The notes under the pieces are model-generated. The model made no database searches. It saw nothing but the letters and a program-made list of their open reading frames with translations, and was not told the origin of the DNA. Both the position numbers and the translations under genes were made by a program. A stretch of 64,000 bases of DNA. Origin: Candidatus Helarchaeota archaeon (GTDB lineage Archaea; Asgardarchaeota; Lokiarchaeia; Helarchaeales; RDOG01). Below are positions 53,559 through 63,348 of the stretch, piece after piece. Position 1 is the stretch's first letter. Each line of letters begins with the position of its first letter. Location: the NCBI GenBank assembly GCA_019058315.1, contig JAHPZH010000006.1, positions 43,052-107,051 on the forward strand. The letters are read 5' to 3'.

Positions 53559-54839
53559 TTAATTTTTGATATTGTTTTTAATGACATTTTTAATAATTTG
53601 GAAAAAACTGGGGAAGGACTTTGAAACACACTCTGTATCTTTAATTACAACCTTTCCAGTTTTAAGACTGGCGATGGTAAAGCTCATTGCAATTCTATGG
53701 TCATTATAAGTATTTATTTCTGCAGTTTTAAATTTACCTTTTTTAATAATTAATCCTGTTGGTAATTCCTCAACTTGTGCACCAATTTTCTTCAATTCAG
53801 TTGCAAGTGCTTTTAAACGATCAGTTTCCTTATATTTTAAATGTTCTACGTTCTGAATATGCGTTTTACCCTCTGCAAATGCTCCTATAACTGCCAAAGT
53901 TGGAACTAAGTCGGGATAATCCTTCATATCAATTGAAATACCATTAAGATCGTCCCCCTCTACTTCAATCCAACTTTGTCCATATTTAATTCTACATCCC
54001 ATTTTCTTTAATATGTCCAAAAATATTTTATCTCCTTGAGAGGAATTATAATTTAAATTATTTATTTTAATTTTACCTCTCAATACTGCAGCAATGCCAA
54101 AAAAATAAGAAGCAGAGCTAAAATCTCCCTCTATGGTATATTCTTTTGAAATAAATTGCTGATTTGCTGGTATGAAAAATTTCTTATATTCTTCATTAAT
54201 CACTTCTCCTCCAAAATGCTTTATTGTATCTAAAGTCAAATCTATGTAAGGTCTTGATTTAATTGCACTAAAAGAATGAATTTCCACATCTTTTTTAGCT
54301 TTAACGCAACTTATTAATAAAGAACTAAAAAATTGTGAACTCTTTTCCCCTCTTAAATTTGTTATTCCTCCTCTAATTCCTCCTCCTTCGACTATTATGG
54401 GAGGACAATCATTCTTATTAATAGAATAAATATTTACCCCCAAATCTTTTAAAGCATGTATCAAATCACCAATAGGGCGCTCATTCATTCTATTATCGCC
54501 AATTATTTCAACTTGATTATTTTTCATTAAAGCTGAATAACTAGCAATAAACCTCATAGTAGTTCCGGAATTTCCAACATAAATTTTGTGTAATGGAGGA
54601 TTTAATGGGCATTCTTTCCCTATTATTTGTAAATTACTATTTAATTTTTTTATTTTTGGTCCAAATGCAGAACATGCCATTATTGAATAATTTGTATCGT
54701 CCGAAAATAGACAATTTTTTATTAGACTAGTTCCATTTGCAAGAGATGCTATGAAAATTGCTCTATGAGTTAAACTTTTTGATGGTGGAGCCGTCAATTC
54801 AGTATTTAAATTATTTAATTTATTAAATTTTACACTCAA
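53559..54839 (-). CDS. aroA: 5-enolpyruvylshikimate-3-phosphate synthase
   Basis: A 426-residue EPSP synthase joining shikimate 3-phosphate and phosphoenolpyruvate. Motifs APPSKSLTHRA (substrate lysine), GNSGTTMRFIAS, RGEKSSQFFSSLL, EYTIEGDFSSASYF and NDHRIAMSF are all present. It starts with TTG behind GAGAGAATTT. It is convergent with aroC and adjacent to the other shikimate genes. Confidence 0.97.
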   Translation of the reverse strand: MSVKFNKLNNLNTELTAPPSKSLTHRAIFIASLANGTSLIKNCLFSDDTNYSIMACSAFGPKIKKLNSNLQIIGKECPLNPPLHKIYVGNSGTTMRFIASYSALMKNNQVEIIGDNRMNERPIGDLIHALKDLGVNIYSINKNDCPPIIVEGGGIRGGITNLRGEKSSQFFSSLLISCVKAKKDVEIHSFSAIKSRPYIDLTLDTIKHFGGEVINEEYKKFFIPANQQFISKEYTIEGDFSSASYFFGIAAVLRGKIKINNLNYNSSQGDKIFLDILKKMGCRIKYGQSWIEVEGDDLNGISIDMKDYPDLVPTLAVIGAFAEGKTHIQNVEHLKYKETDRLKALATELKKIGAQVEELPTGLIIKKGKFKTAEINTYNDHRIAMSFTIASLKTGKVVIKDTECVSKSFPSFFQIIKNVIKNNIKN

Positions 54840-55013
54840 AAAATTCTCTCTTTAACTTAATTAATCAAAAATACATGTAAGGTTTTAAATTTTTAGGTAA
54901 ATTTTTCAAATCTTAGTGAAAAAAGAATGATTAATAGAACCATATACTATAACTAAATAATAATTTCAACACTTGTATTTTAATTTGATATATTTATCAT
55001 AGAGGCATAACTT

Positions 55014-55547
55014 ATGGAAAAAAGTAATATTGCATTAATAGGATTTATGGGAACTGGAAAAACTACCATTGGGGAAAAATTAGCAGAAATTTTAAAATTG
55101 AATTTTATCGAACTTGATGAATTCATTGAAGATTTAGCTGGAAAGACAATTCCTCAAATTTTTAAAGAAGATGGGGAAATTCGTTTCCGTGAATATGAAA
55201 TCGAAGCATGTAAAAAAGTCTCTATAAGAGATAATGTAATAATTGCTTGTGGTGGAGGAGTAGTCTTAAACAAAATCAATATTGATTATTTAAAAGAAAA
55301 AGCTATAATAATTTATTTGGAAGCCTCACCAGCAGTAATATATGATAGGACAATGAATGAAGGAAAAGAAAAGCGCCCATTATTAAATAATCCAAATCCA
55401 ATGAAATCTATTAAGGATTTATTAGAATATAGAGCCCCTTTTTATAAAGCTGCAGCTCAATATACAATTAATACAGAAAAGGATATCCATTCAATAATTA
55501 ATGAAATCATTGAAATTTTTAAAAAAGAAAAAAAAATAAATGATTAG
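55014..55547 (+). CDS. aroK: Shikimate kinase, bacterial AroK/AroL type
   Basis: A 177-residue P-loop shikimate kinase: Walker A GFMGTGKTT (residues 10-18), DEFIEDLAGKTIPQIF substrate region, GEIRFREYE, CGGGVVLN and LID arginine in EKRPLL. This is the bacterial NMP-kinase-like type. Most archaea instead use an unrelated GHMP-kinase shikimate kinase, so this copy suggests transfer from bacteria into an otherwise archaeal pathway. GAGGC lies before the start. aroE follows about 400 bp downstream. Confidence 0.94.
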   Translation: MEKSNIALIGFMGTGKTTIGEKLAEILKLNFIELDEFIEDLAGKTIPQIFKEDGEIRFREYEIEACKKVSIRDNVIIACGGGVVLNKINIDYLKEKAIIIYLEASPAVIYDRTMNEGKEKRPLLNNPNPMKSIKDLLEYRAPFYKAAAQYTINTEKDIHSIINEIIEIFKKEKKIND

Positions 55548-55557
55548 ATGTGGTATT

Positions 55558-55692
55558 TTAAGGCCAAGGCCAAGGAGAAAAAGGATCTGCGCCAGTGCTC
55601 GTGAAAATAGTTTCACCCAGTGCAAATTTTAGAAATAATAGAAATATTGGCATTACGTTGCTTTCTTTTAATTCAGAATAGGTATTATTCAT
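55558..55692 (-). CDS. 44-residue peptide with C-terminal Pro-Trp repeat
   Basis: A short frame on the strand opposite aroK, ending 10 bp past the aroK stop. The protein starts MNNTYSELKES, has a hydrophobic stretch MPIFLLFLKFALG (residues 14-26) and ends GADPFSPWPWP. The start is preceded by GTGATAAAAA, the same kind of extended ribosome site used by confirmed genes here. G+C is higher than background at the 3' end because of the Pro-Trp codons. Function is unknown; a secreted or membrane peptide is possible. Confidence 0.45.
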   Translation of the reverse strand: MNNTYSELKESNVMPIFLLFLKFALGETIFTSTGADPFSPWPWP

Positions 55693-55955
55693 TTTTTATC
55701 ACAGTTTTTTTTGGATGCTTTTTTTTTCCATTTTTTCCTATTTAAACCGCAATATTTTCTATTCTTACTCAAATAACCATTTAAAACTCTCTTGATAATT
55801 CAGATGTGATTAATGCTAAAATGTGGGAGAGATGGAAAAAAAAGTAATATTATATTTTTTCATTTCCCTTTTTGAAACAAATTTTAAATTTTAAAATCAA
55901 AATTATTAAGAAAAAATAGAAGAATAAATTTATTTTTCTGAAAATTTTAAAATAA

Positions 55956-56834
55956 ATGGTGAAATTTTTGATAGAAACGGAGTTAAGCGGCAAAACAAAG
56001 GTTGTTATACTAATAGGAAATCCTGTGGAGCATAGTATGTCTCCTAAAATGCATACTACTGCTTTTAAAGAAGTCGGAGTTAATGCTATATATGTTGCGA
56101 CCAAAGTGGAAAAAAATAACTTAAAAACTGCTGTTGAATCTATAAGAGCATTAAATTTCTTAGGAGCAAATGTAACAATTCCCCATAAAGTTGCTGTTAT
56201 GAAATTTGTAGACGAAATAGAACCTATTGCTAGAGATATTGGAGCGGTTAATACAATAGTAAACAAAGAAGGAAAATTAATAGCAACCAATACTGATGGA
56301 TTAGGTTTCATGAGATCAATGAAAGAAGCAGGAGTTAAATTAAAGGGGATTAATGCGGTTATGGTTGGAGCAGGAGGAGTTGCAAGAGCGATTTCATTCA
56401 ATTTATTGCATGAAATTAATCAGTTGAAAATAACTGATATTAAGAAGAAGGTTATTGATAGCCTTGTTTCTAATTTAAAACAGAGATTTGGTAATAAAGT
56501 TACATCTTTTAATCTAAATGGAAAAAATTTAAAAACCGAATTAGAAAAAGCTGATTTATTATTAAATTGTACACCAATCGGCATGTTTCCAAAAAATAAA
56601 GAAACTCCTGTCCCTAAGGAATTTTTACGAAAAGATTTGACTGTATTTGATGCTATTTATAATCCGATTGAAACTCTTCTAATAAAAAATGCAAAACAAA
56701 TAGGAGCAAAGACTATAGGTGGTAGTAAAATGTTTTTATACCAAGGAGTAGAAGCTTTTGAACTATGGACAGAGAAAAAAGCACCAATAAAATTAATGGA
56801 AACTATAATAAATGAAAATTTAATAAAGAAATAA
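55956..56834 (+). CDS. aroE: Shikimate dehydrogenase
   Basis: A 292-residue NADP-dependent shikimate dehydrogenase. Substrate motif GNPVEHSMSPKMHT, catalytic Lys in NVTIPHKV, Asp in NTDGLGFM, and the NADP loop VGAGGVARAISF are present, with the C-terminal GGSKMFLYQGVEAFELW. Full length. Converges on aroD (stop codons 10 bp apart). Confidence 0.96.
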   Translation: MVKFLIETELSGKTKVVILIGNPVEHSMSPKMHTTAFKEVGVNAIYVATKVEKNNLKTAVESIRALNFLGANVTIPHKVAVMKFVDEIEPIARDIGAVNTIVNKEGKLIATNTDGLGFMRSMKEAGVKLKGINAVMVGAGGVARAISFNLLHEINQLKITDIKKKVIDSLVSNLKQRFGNKVTSFNLNGKNLKTELEKADLLLNCTPIGMFPKNKETPVPKEFLRKDLTVFDAIYNPIETLLIKNAKQIGAKTIGGSKMFLYQGVEAFELWTEKKAPIKLMETIINENLIKK

Positions 56835-56844
56835 ATCATTTTTC

Positions 56845-57516
56845 CTATTTAATTTTAGAAAAAATTTCTAATATTTTATGCATATTATCTATATTAATCT
56901 GACCAGGTGCAGTTAATTCTTCTATGGAAGCAAAAGTAAAAAAAGCACCAAAATATGGTGAAAAAATTCGTGAAAATATACCTTTTTCACCCATAGCAAA
57001 AGCAACTATTTTGTCTCTCGCATGTTTAATCAGTGATAAAATTCTAAGATTATCATCAATATTATTTGCAGTAGTTATAATCTTTGAAATATACCCACTG
57101 ATTTCTTCAATTTTTAATAGAATTTTTTGGAGTTCATTTAATTTAGGGGTATATGAAAAATTATGATAAGAAATGATTGTTTTGACATTTAATTTTTCAG
57201 CTAATTTTATGAGTTTATTAATATTAAATGTAGAATATTCAACATCAACAAATTCTGGCTTAAATTCAATACATTTCTTTAAAATTTGTATTCTTTCTTC
57301 TTCTGAAGACTTTAAATGTCCTCCTTCATCTTTTTTTCTTACAGTAAATATTTTAGGAGCTTCAATTCTTTCTAATAATTGATTTAATTCTATATCAGAA
57401 ATATTTTCAAAATAATCTAATCGAATTTCAATTAAATCTGCACCTTTTTTAATTGCATCATTAGCTTTTTTTATAGCCATTTCAGAATTTTCTGCAGCAA
57501 TTGCAACACAAATCGT
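56845..57516 (-). CDS. aroD: 3-Dehydroquinate dehydratase type I, probable ACG start
   Basis: A type I dehydroquinase with EIRLDYF, TVRKKDEGG, ISYHNF (catalytic His), KIITTANN (Schiff-base Lys) and MGEKGIFSR. The first in-frame ATG (57480) would delete the first beta strand. Upstream codons read ICVAIAAENSE, matching the family N-terminus, but hold no ATG, GTG or TTG. An ACG at 57516 lies 9 nt after a strong AAGGAG site and would give MICVAIAA, like M. jannaschii MICLPVV. The start is therefore probably ACG. Follows DHQ synthase II. Confidence 0.9.
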   Translation of the reverse strand, partial: TICVAIAAENSEMAIKKANDAIKKGADLIEIRLDYFENISDIELNQLLERIEAPKIFTVRKKDEGGHLKSSEEERIQILKKCIEFKPEFVDVEYSTFNINKLIKLAEKLNVKTIISYHNFSYTPKLNELQKILLKIEEISGYISKIITTANNIDDNLRILSLIKHARDKIVAFAMGEKGIFSRIFSPYFGAFFTFASIEELTAPGQINIDNMHKILEIFSKIK

Positions 57517-57549
57517 TTTTAAAATCTCCTTAGCTTCATAATATTTTAT

Positions 57550-58632
57550 TTATTTTTCTATGATAAATTCATTCTCTACTAATTTACCGAAATGTCGACC
57601 GCCATGTTTATAATACACTAAAATCTCATCACCGACCTTAAGCTTTGAGACTGAAATTGCCTTTTTATCTTTATTAACGAGTCTTATTGTTTCTGCATTT
57701 TGAACAATTGTTTTAAGGATTTCACTATTAATTTGTGCCTCAATTAATATTAAAGGACGTTTTTCAATTTTTGAACGACCGATAATAGCTTTGCGACATG
57801 AACCGTTTGAATCAACTATTAAAACGTCATCCCCTGCTTTAATCTCAGATAAATATTGTGTTTTACCATTTGGTAATAATATATACGCATGAACAGCTCC
57901 AGCATTTACTCTAAAAGGACGAGATGCAACAAATTCCGTATCAAAAGTTTCACTATGAATAAGAAATAACCCCTTTGATTGGGATCCAATAAGCATACCT
58001 TCGCCTATATTTAAAATTGAACAAGTATCCAAACATACTCTATCTCCTGACCCTACTTCTTTAATTTTTGTGACTTTTGCTATACCAAGTTCAATAGTTA
58101 TAGATTCTTCTAATAAATTTTTTATTTCTTTGATTTCATTGATTGATTTTAATGGAATCAATACACCATCTGAGCCAATTTCTAGCGTTTCTAACATTAA
58201 TTTTGCTTCGGTTAAATCTTCGACTTCAACTATTAATTGCGTATTAGTTTTATGTAAATCTGCTATTATATTTTCAAGTGGAATAATCTTCCAATCCGCA
58301 CCCTTAACTATTACAATCTCAGCCCCTAATTTGGAAGCTCTAATTACCAATTCTTCATCTTCTTTATTTTTTATTATTATATAGCTTCCAATACGCTGGT
58401 CTTTCTTTAAAGTCAATTCATAATCTTCTTTTTCCTTAATAAGAAGAATATCTGGGTTGAGATCTTTATTAAAGGAATATAAAGTAATGGACCCAAATTC
58501 TCGTACCTTGTTTGCAATTGTATTGTCATTTGTAAAAAAATTTGTTAATCCATTGATAACAGCTTCTGAAGCAATCTTTTTTACAGAATTCCAGTTGTCT
58601 TCTAATTTAATTATAAATAATTTTATCCTCAT
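57550..58632 (-). CDS. 3-Dehydroquinate synthase II (archaeal type)
   Basis: A 360-residue homologue of the archaeal DHQ synthase II (MJ1249 family), which makes 3-dehydroquinate from an amino-dideoxy-heptulosonate intermediate using NAD. Conserved segments: VGSGDRVCLDTCSIL, GEGMLIGSQSKGLFLIHSE, RPFRVNAGAVHAYI. ATG at 58632 follows AAGGTG. It is flanked by asd upstream and aroD downstream on the same strand, consistent with the archaeal route that uses aspartate semialdehyde. The partner ADTH synthase is not in the window. Confidence 0.93.
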   Translation of the reverse strand: MRIKLFIIKLEDNWNSVKKIASEAVINGLTNFFTNDNTIANKVREFGSITLYSFNKDLNPDILLIKEKEDYELTLKKDQRIGSYIIIKNKEDEELVIRASKLGAEIVIVKGADWKIIPLENIIADLHKTNTQLIVEVEDLTEAKLMLETLEIGSDGVLIPLKSINEIKEIKNLLEESITIELGIAKVTKIKEVGSGDRVCLDTCSILNIGEGMLIGSQSKGLFLIHSETFDTEFVASRPFRVNAGAVHAYILLPNGKTQYLSEIKAGDDVLIVDSNGSCRKAIIGRSKIEKRPLILIEAQINSEILKTIVQNAETIRLVNKDKKAISVSKLKVGDEILVYYKHGGRHFGKLVENEFIIEK

Positions 58633-58695
58633 CACCTTTATTTATTAAAATAATTAAAGTAATAAAAAATCTTTAAATTATAAAAATGAAAGACC

Positions 58696-59775
58696 TTATA
58701 TATAATTCTTCATTATAGCCATTTCAGCTCCTAATAAAGATGCCCCCGCTGCACCTCGGATTGTATTATGGCTAATTAGACATAGGTTTATTGATGAATT
58801 ATCTACACCTTTCCTAATTCTTCCAACGCTTATTGCCATACCTGGTACCGTCCCCGCTAATCTATCTAATCTAGGCTGTGGTCTATTTATTTCTTTACGA
58901 ACAATTATTGGGTCTTTGGGAGCATATGTAAGGTTTTCCTTGTATTTTAAAAATTCTGGAATTCCTTTAAAATCTCCTAATATTTTTTCTACTTTTTGGA
59001 TATCCTCAATTTTTTCTTTTGTATTAATATATAAAGTTTCAAAATGTCCATCTGTGACTGGAACTCTAGTACACGTGCTAGCGATTGGAAAACCTGCATT
59101 TATTATAGAATCTTTTTCTAAATTACCTAATATTTTTAAGACTTCTGATTCAACTTTTTCTTCTTCTCCAGCAATAAATGGTATAACATTATCATTAATC
59201 AACAAACCAGGAACTCCCGGAATTCCAGAACCAGAGATTGCCTGCCAAGTATTAGCAATTACACTCTTAATACCAAATTCATCATAAATTGGTTTAAGGA
59301 CCATAGCTAAGCCTACTGTTGTACAATTAGGATCAGTAACAATTGCGCCTGACCATTTTGTATCTCTTTGTAATTTTACTAACTCTAAATGATCAGCATT
59401 TAATTCAGGAATAATTAGTGGGACATCCCGATCCTGTCTATGGGCACTTGCTTTACTTTGAATAAAATAACCGGCTTTTGCAAAATCTAGTTCTAATTGT
59501 TTAGCTTCCTTAGATGGTAGTGCAGAGAATGCAATATCCGCTTTTTCCACTTCATTGGGCTCAGTTAATTTTATTTTCATTTCTGCTATTTCCTCAGGAA
59601 TATCAACATCAAGATGCCAACTATCTTTTAATCTTTCTTTGTATTTCAACCCTGCAGATCTCTTAGAGGCTGCAATATCGACTATATCGAACCAAGGATG
59701 CTGACTTAACATATATACTAACCTCTGTCCTACAGTTCCTGTAGATGCTAATATGACACAGCTTCTTTTTTTCAT
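58696..59775 (-). CDS. asd: Aspartate-semialdehyde dehydrogenase (archaeal type)
   Basis: A 359-residue enzyme making L-aspartate 4-semialdehyde. NADP motif STGTVGQRLVYMLS, catalytic Cys in DPNCTTVGLAM, catalytic His region in DGHFETLYI, and the archaeal-type C-terminus AGASLLGAEMA. Clustered with DHQ synthase II and aroD, which fits because in archaea aspartate semialdehyde is a precursor of aromatic amino acids as well as of lysine, threonine and methionine. Confidence 0.95.
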   Translation of the reverse strand: MKKRSCVILASTGTVGQRLVYMLSQHPWFDIVDIAASKRSAGLKYKERLKDSWHLDVDIPEEIAEMKIKLTEPNEVEKADIAFSALPSKEAKQLELDFAKAGYFIQSKASAHRQDRDVPLIIPELNADHLELVKLQRDTKWSGAIVTDPNCTTVGLAMVLKPIYDEFGIKSVIANTWQAISGSGIPGVPGLLINDNVIPFIAGEEEKVESEVLKILGNLEKDSIINAGFPIASTCTRVPVTDGHFETLYINTKEKIEDIQKVEKILGDFKGIPEFLKYKENLTYAPKDPIIVRKEINRPQPRLDRLAGTVPGMAISVGRIRKGVDNSSINLCLISHNTIRGAAGASLLGAEMAIMKNYI

Positions 59776-59910
59776 CTTTAATTACCATACTTTTAATTTT
59801 CGTAAAAAATGGTTAATTATTATTAATTTTTCTTTTAAATTAATTTTAAATCATTATATATTAATGTTAGCCTAGTAAATATTAAGATATAATTGGTAAT
59901 TTTATTTAAA

Positions 59911-61239
59911 TCAGATTAATTTTTTTTGGAATAGTTTTTTAGAACAAAAGTTTACATTAAAGACATCAATTTTTTTACCAACAACCAATTTACCATATGT
60001 GCCATCAAAACCTATAGGTGAAAAAGAAAAATTACCATTTTTAATTTCTTTTATTAAATTAATAATTTCTGGTGAAATTTCCTGACTTAGTTTTTCTTCG
60101 AGTATGGAATTGTCTAAAAACCACATCTCACATTCATTTCCTAAAAGATTGACAATTTTATTATAAATATTTATTATTTTTTTTGACTTTGGGGATTTAA
60201 TTTGATAATAATAGGCCAAAATTTCTATCAGAGGAACCATATGAATAAACTTTTGTTGCTTTGGAGGTAAAAAGCCATACTGTCTATTTGCCCCTTGAAT
60301 CTTTGATAATTCTAAAGCACGTTCTAAGACTCCAATTGTAAGTTTTTTTCCACAAATAGGACATTTTTTATCCTTAGGAGTGAATTTCGGTGAATATACA
60401 CAATAATCATTATTATGTCTTTCTTTTCCTGCTCTATGACCTGAAAGAAAAAACTTCCCCTCTGTAGGGTTAAATTCACAAGTTCTTATTATAGAATTGG
60501 ACCTAAATGATTCAATTATTTCGAAGTATGTGAATTGATCTTTATTTAACTCTAAACTTGTAAATTCTCTTCCGCAACGATTAAGCCATGTACTATGAGC
60601 ATCACTATTTGAAATTAAACCAATTTTATCTAATTCAGGAATAAGTCCTAATATTATTGGATCTGCGCTTAATCCCGTTTCCACGACGTGTATTTCATCA
60701 GTTATACCGCCAAAAAAATCTTCTAGATAATTGATTGGATTTTTTGATCCAAATACTCCTTCAGGGGTCATGATATGAGCGGGAATAAATTCAATAGATT
60801 CATTAATATTTAAAATTTCGCTTATTTTATTTCCAACTTCTTCATTATCTTCACATACTACAAATGGTCTTCCAATAGTATTTTTCACATTCCATAACTC
60901 AAATAATCTTATTGTATTAGATATACTTTCAAAATTTGGAAATAAAAAAACTATATGAGCCGATTTGCGTTTGTTTTTAAGTGAACAAGTAAATATCAAT
61001 TCCGTTTGTAAAATAAATTTCACAGATTTTTGTTTTTCTAGTTGAAAAATCCCACTATCTTTTTGAGTTTCAACAAGTTGATTTTTTAAATTTTCCAACC
61101 ATAATTCATGTAAACAATCTCCGGTCCCAAAAACATTTATTCCTTTTTTAGGTCCGGTTTCAATGAAGTCTGTTAAATTTATTTGACCTACTCCACCAGA
61201 ATAACCACTATGATAGTGTAAATCTATATTAATTAACAT
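59911..61239 (-). CDS. EndoQ-like DNA repair endonuclease (PHP family)
   Basis: About 442 residues, start at 61239 (MLINIDLHYHSGYSGG). PHP-type metal motifs: DLHYHSGY, GTGDCLHELW, ISNSDAHSTW, and the GHRAGKERHNNDYCVYSP segment. A zinc finger follows (CEF..., CPICGKKLTIGVLERALELS). This is the layout of archaeal endonuclease Q, which nicks DNA 5' of deaminated bases (uracil, hypoxanthine, xanthine) and abasic sites. Together with MutSL it supports active base-damage repair. Confidence 0.85.
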   Translation of the reverse strand: MLINIDLHYHSGYSGGVGQINLTDFIETGPKKGINVFGTGDCLHELWLENLKNQLVETQKDSGIFQLEKQKSVKFILQTELIFTCSLKNKRKSAHIVFLFPNFESISNTIRLFELWNVKNTIGRPFVVCEDNEEVGNKISEILNINESIEFIPAHIMTPEGVFGSKNPINYLEDFFGGITDEIHVVETGLSADPIILGLIPELDKIGLISNSDAHSTWLNRCGREFTSLELNKDQFTYFEIIESFRSNSIIRTCEFNPTEGKFFLSGHRAGKERHNNDYCVYSPKFTPKDKKCPICGKKLTIGVLERALELSKIQGANRQYGFLPPKQQKFIHMVPLIEILAYYYQIKSPKSKKIINIYNKIVNLLGNECEMWFLDNSILEEKLSQEISPEIINLIKEIKNGNFSFSPIGFDGTYGKLVVGKKIDVFNVNFCSKKLFQKKLI

Positions 61240-61430
61240 TTTTAATTTTTCCAAATTTTAGTAGCTTTAAAATTAAATTAATGTAGAATTTAATATCCAA
61301 TTTTATTATTAGATTTTCAAGATCTCTTATTTATCAAAAAATTCTTTCATTAATACGAAATTGAAGCCTTACTATAAATTTAATAATATTTTATTATACT
61401 TATTTAAAAATAAAAGGTTATTTGAAACCA

Positions 61431-62114
61431 TTATAATTTCATAAGAGAATTTAAATCTGAAATTTTTGAAATGATAAAATCAGCTCCGCTTGCCAATAAT
61501 TCTTTTTTAGTATGTAATATACTCTTTTTTCCAATACAAAGAGCTCCAATATTCTTACCACATTCCATATCAATTTTATGATCCCCTATAATAATTACTT
61601 GATCTGCCTTTACTTTTATTTTATTTAAAATATACATTAAATGCTCGGGATTTGGTTTTAATTCTTTAACAATATCTCTTGAGGCAATTATATCAATCAA
61701 ATGTTCAATTTTAGCTTTTTTTAAATAATATTCAATTATTTCTTTTGGTTCTAGGGTAAATATTGCTAATTTAAAACCTTTATGTTTTAAAATTTTTAAT
61801 GTTTCTTTAACGTTTGAATCAATTTTATTTTTCTTCGCAGCTTCCCATTCCCATTTTCGCATTATTTTATCTACATCATTTGAAATTGAATTCAAATCAA
61901 AACTAGATTCTTTTTTCAAAATAAAAGCACGAGCCTTATTTAATGTAGTTAATACTCGATCTTGAATTGAAAAAAAATTTGAAGGAAATTCGAACGCACA
62001 ATTTAAATATTCAATAACTTCTGAACGTAAAGAAACGTAATTTATTATAAAATCTACTAAAGTTCCATCAAAATCAAAAATTATCAGCTTTTTATTAAAA
62101 AATTTATTAGACAT
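61431..62114 (-). CDS. HAD-superfamily phosphatase (phosphoglycolate phosphatase-like)
   Basis: A 227-residue HAD hydrolase: motif I IIFDFDGTLVDF, motif II AIFTLEPKE (Thr), Lys in KELKPNPEHL and motif IV IIGDHKIDMECGKN. The helical cap lies between residues about 17 and 95. The family includes phosphoglycolate phosphatase and nucleotidases; substrate not decided. It is on the same strand as EndoQ but separated by about 190 bp. Confidence 0.88.
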   Translation of the reverse strand: MSNKFFNKKLIIFDFDGTLVDFIINYVSLRSEVIEYLNCAFEFPSNFFSIQDRVLTTLNKARAFILKKESSFDLNSISNDVDKIMRKWEWEAAKKNKIDSNVKETLKILKHKGFKLAIFTLEPKEIIEYYLKKAKIEHLIDIIASRDIVKELKPNPEHLMYILNKIKVKADQVIIIGDHKIDMECGKNIGALCIGKKSILHTKKELLASGADFIISKISDLNSLMKL

Positions 62115-62297
62115 GTATATTCAATATAATTTATAATGTAAATTATCAATAATTGAATAATTAAGTGGAATCAAAAATATTCTGACATTAAGTTCTTTAC
62201 TTGGTGTGTTTAAAATCTCACGTTATTGTATAAACATAACAAAATGAAAAAAGGTTTTAGTGGCAATTATGAAGATTTTATATTTTAATTCATTCAG

Positions 62298-63341
62298 TTA
62301 TTTCATTTTTTTAATAAAATCATAAAGTAATCCACGCCAATGATCTCTTATACTATATTCAGCACAATTTGTGGCTTCAGATAAAATTTTTTGTGTTAAT
62401 ATTGAATGAAGTTTTAACTTAGTTGAAATCCTTTGATCAGCAGCATAAACAGTTGCTACTGTAAAAATATATGGATTTCTCCCTCCACGCTTTTTAATAT
62501 CTATATTTTTCAGGATCATTCTTGTTTCACTTATAAGTTCTCTTTCATAAATAGTCGGATTAACATTATAATTTTTTAAACGTGAACTAACTTTTGGATA
62601 TTTCATAACATTAGAAATAATACGTGAAATATACTCTTCACTTCGACGAATTTTATTTCTAAATAAAGTTTTAAATTTTGGTCTCATTTTCAATCTTAAT
62701 TGAATCATTGCTCGTTCACTAACTCTATGACCCAAAATTTGAAAGGTTTTTGCAATTTCTTGTATTGTTACAGGAGCAAGGTCCTTATATTCTCGAACCG
62801 CCAATAAAAGACACAAAGCAATCAATAAAATATGATTTGTAATTTTATTTTTTTCTTTAATTATTTTATGGTAGAAATATGCTGCCCTATCTCTAATTTT
62901 CGAATTTAAATTCAATTTTGGAATAACCTGATTCAAAGTCTTTAATGCTCTATAATCAGTTTCTCTCTTTGCAATTCTTGCCCTTAAATCATAATATTTT
63001 AATCTTTTAAATAACGCCTGTGATTTAGCAGATAGTGGAATGCCTTGGGAATCTGAAAAAAAAGAAGAATGTTCATAATCAATAAAACTACCCAATCCAT
63101 CAATTATGTGCAATCGATCTCCTAATGAAATATAATGTCTAGATGTATTACCTATTTTATCACCAACAATAGGATTCATCTTATATGTAGGGGAAACGTA
63201 TTGTTGAGATATGACTAAACCACAATTTGAGCAAATATATTCTCCTCTTGAAAAATCTAAAATTACATCTTTATGATTGCATTTTTCAAATGGTTTTTGC
63301 TTATGGTCAAAGATTTGTATTTGGGATCTCTTAACACTCAT
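62298..63341 (-). CDS. tfb: Transcription initiation factor B (TFB)
   Basis: A 347-residue TFIIB homologue. N-terminal zinc ribbon (KCNHKDVILD ... YICSNCGLVI; the first pair is Cys-x-His), B-finger region, then two cyclin repeats (about residues 130-220 and 235-340; LLIALCLLLAVREYKDLAPV, VATVYAADQRI). The second repeat is more basic and diverged than in typical archaeal TFB, so this may be one of several tfb paralogues. An 11-bp dyad covers its promoter. Confidence 0.9.
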   Translation of the reverse strand: MSVKRSQIQIFDHKQKPFEKCNHKDVILDFSRGEYICSNCGLVISQQYVSPTYKMNPIVGDKIGNTSRHYISLGDRLHIIDGLGSFIDYEHSSFFSDSQGIPLSAKSQALFKRLKYYDLRARIAKRETDYRALKTLNQVIPKLNLNSKIRDRAAYFYHKIIKEKNKITNHILLIALCLLLAVREYKDLAPVTIQEIAKTFQILGHRVSERAMIQLRLKMRPKFKTLFRNKIRRSEEYISRIISNVMKYPKVSSRLKNYNVNPTIYERELISETRMILKNIDIKKRGGRNPYIFTVATVYAADQRISTKLKLHSILTQKILSEATNCAEYSIRDHWRGLLYDFIKKMK

Positions 63342-63348
63342 TTTTTTA

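Noticed and set aside
54840..55013. Regulatory dyad between aroA and aroK
   Set aside because: Only short AT-rich matches expected by chance were found.
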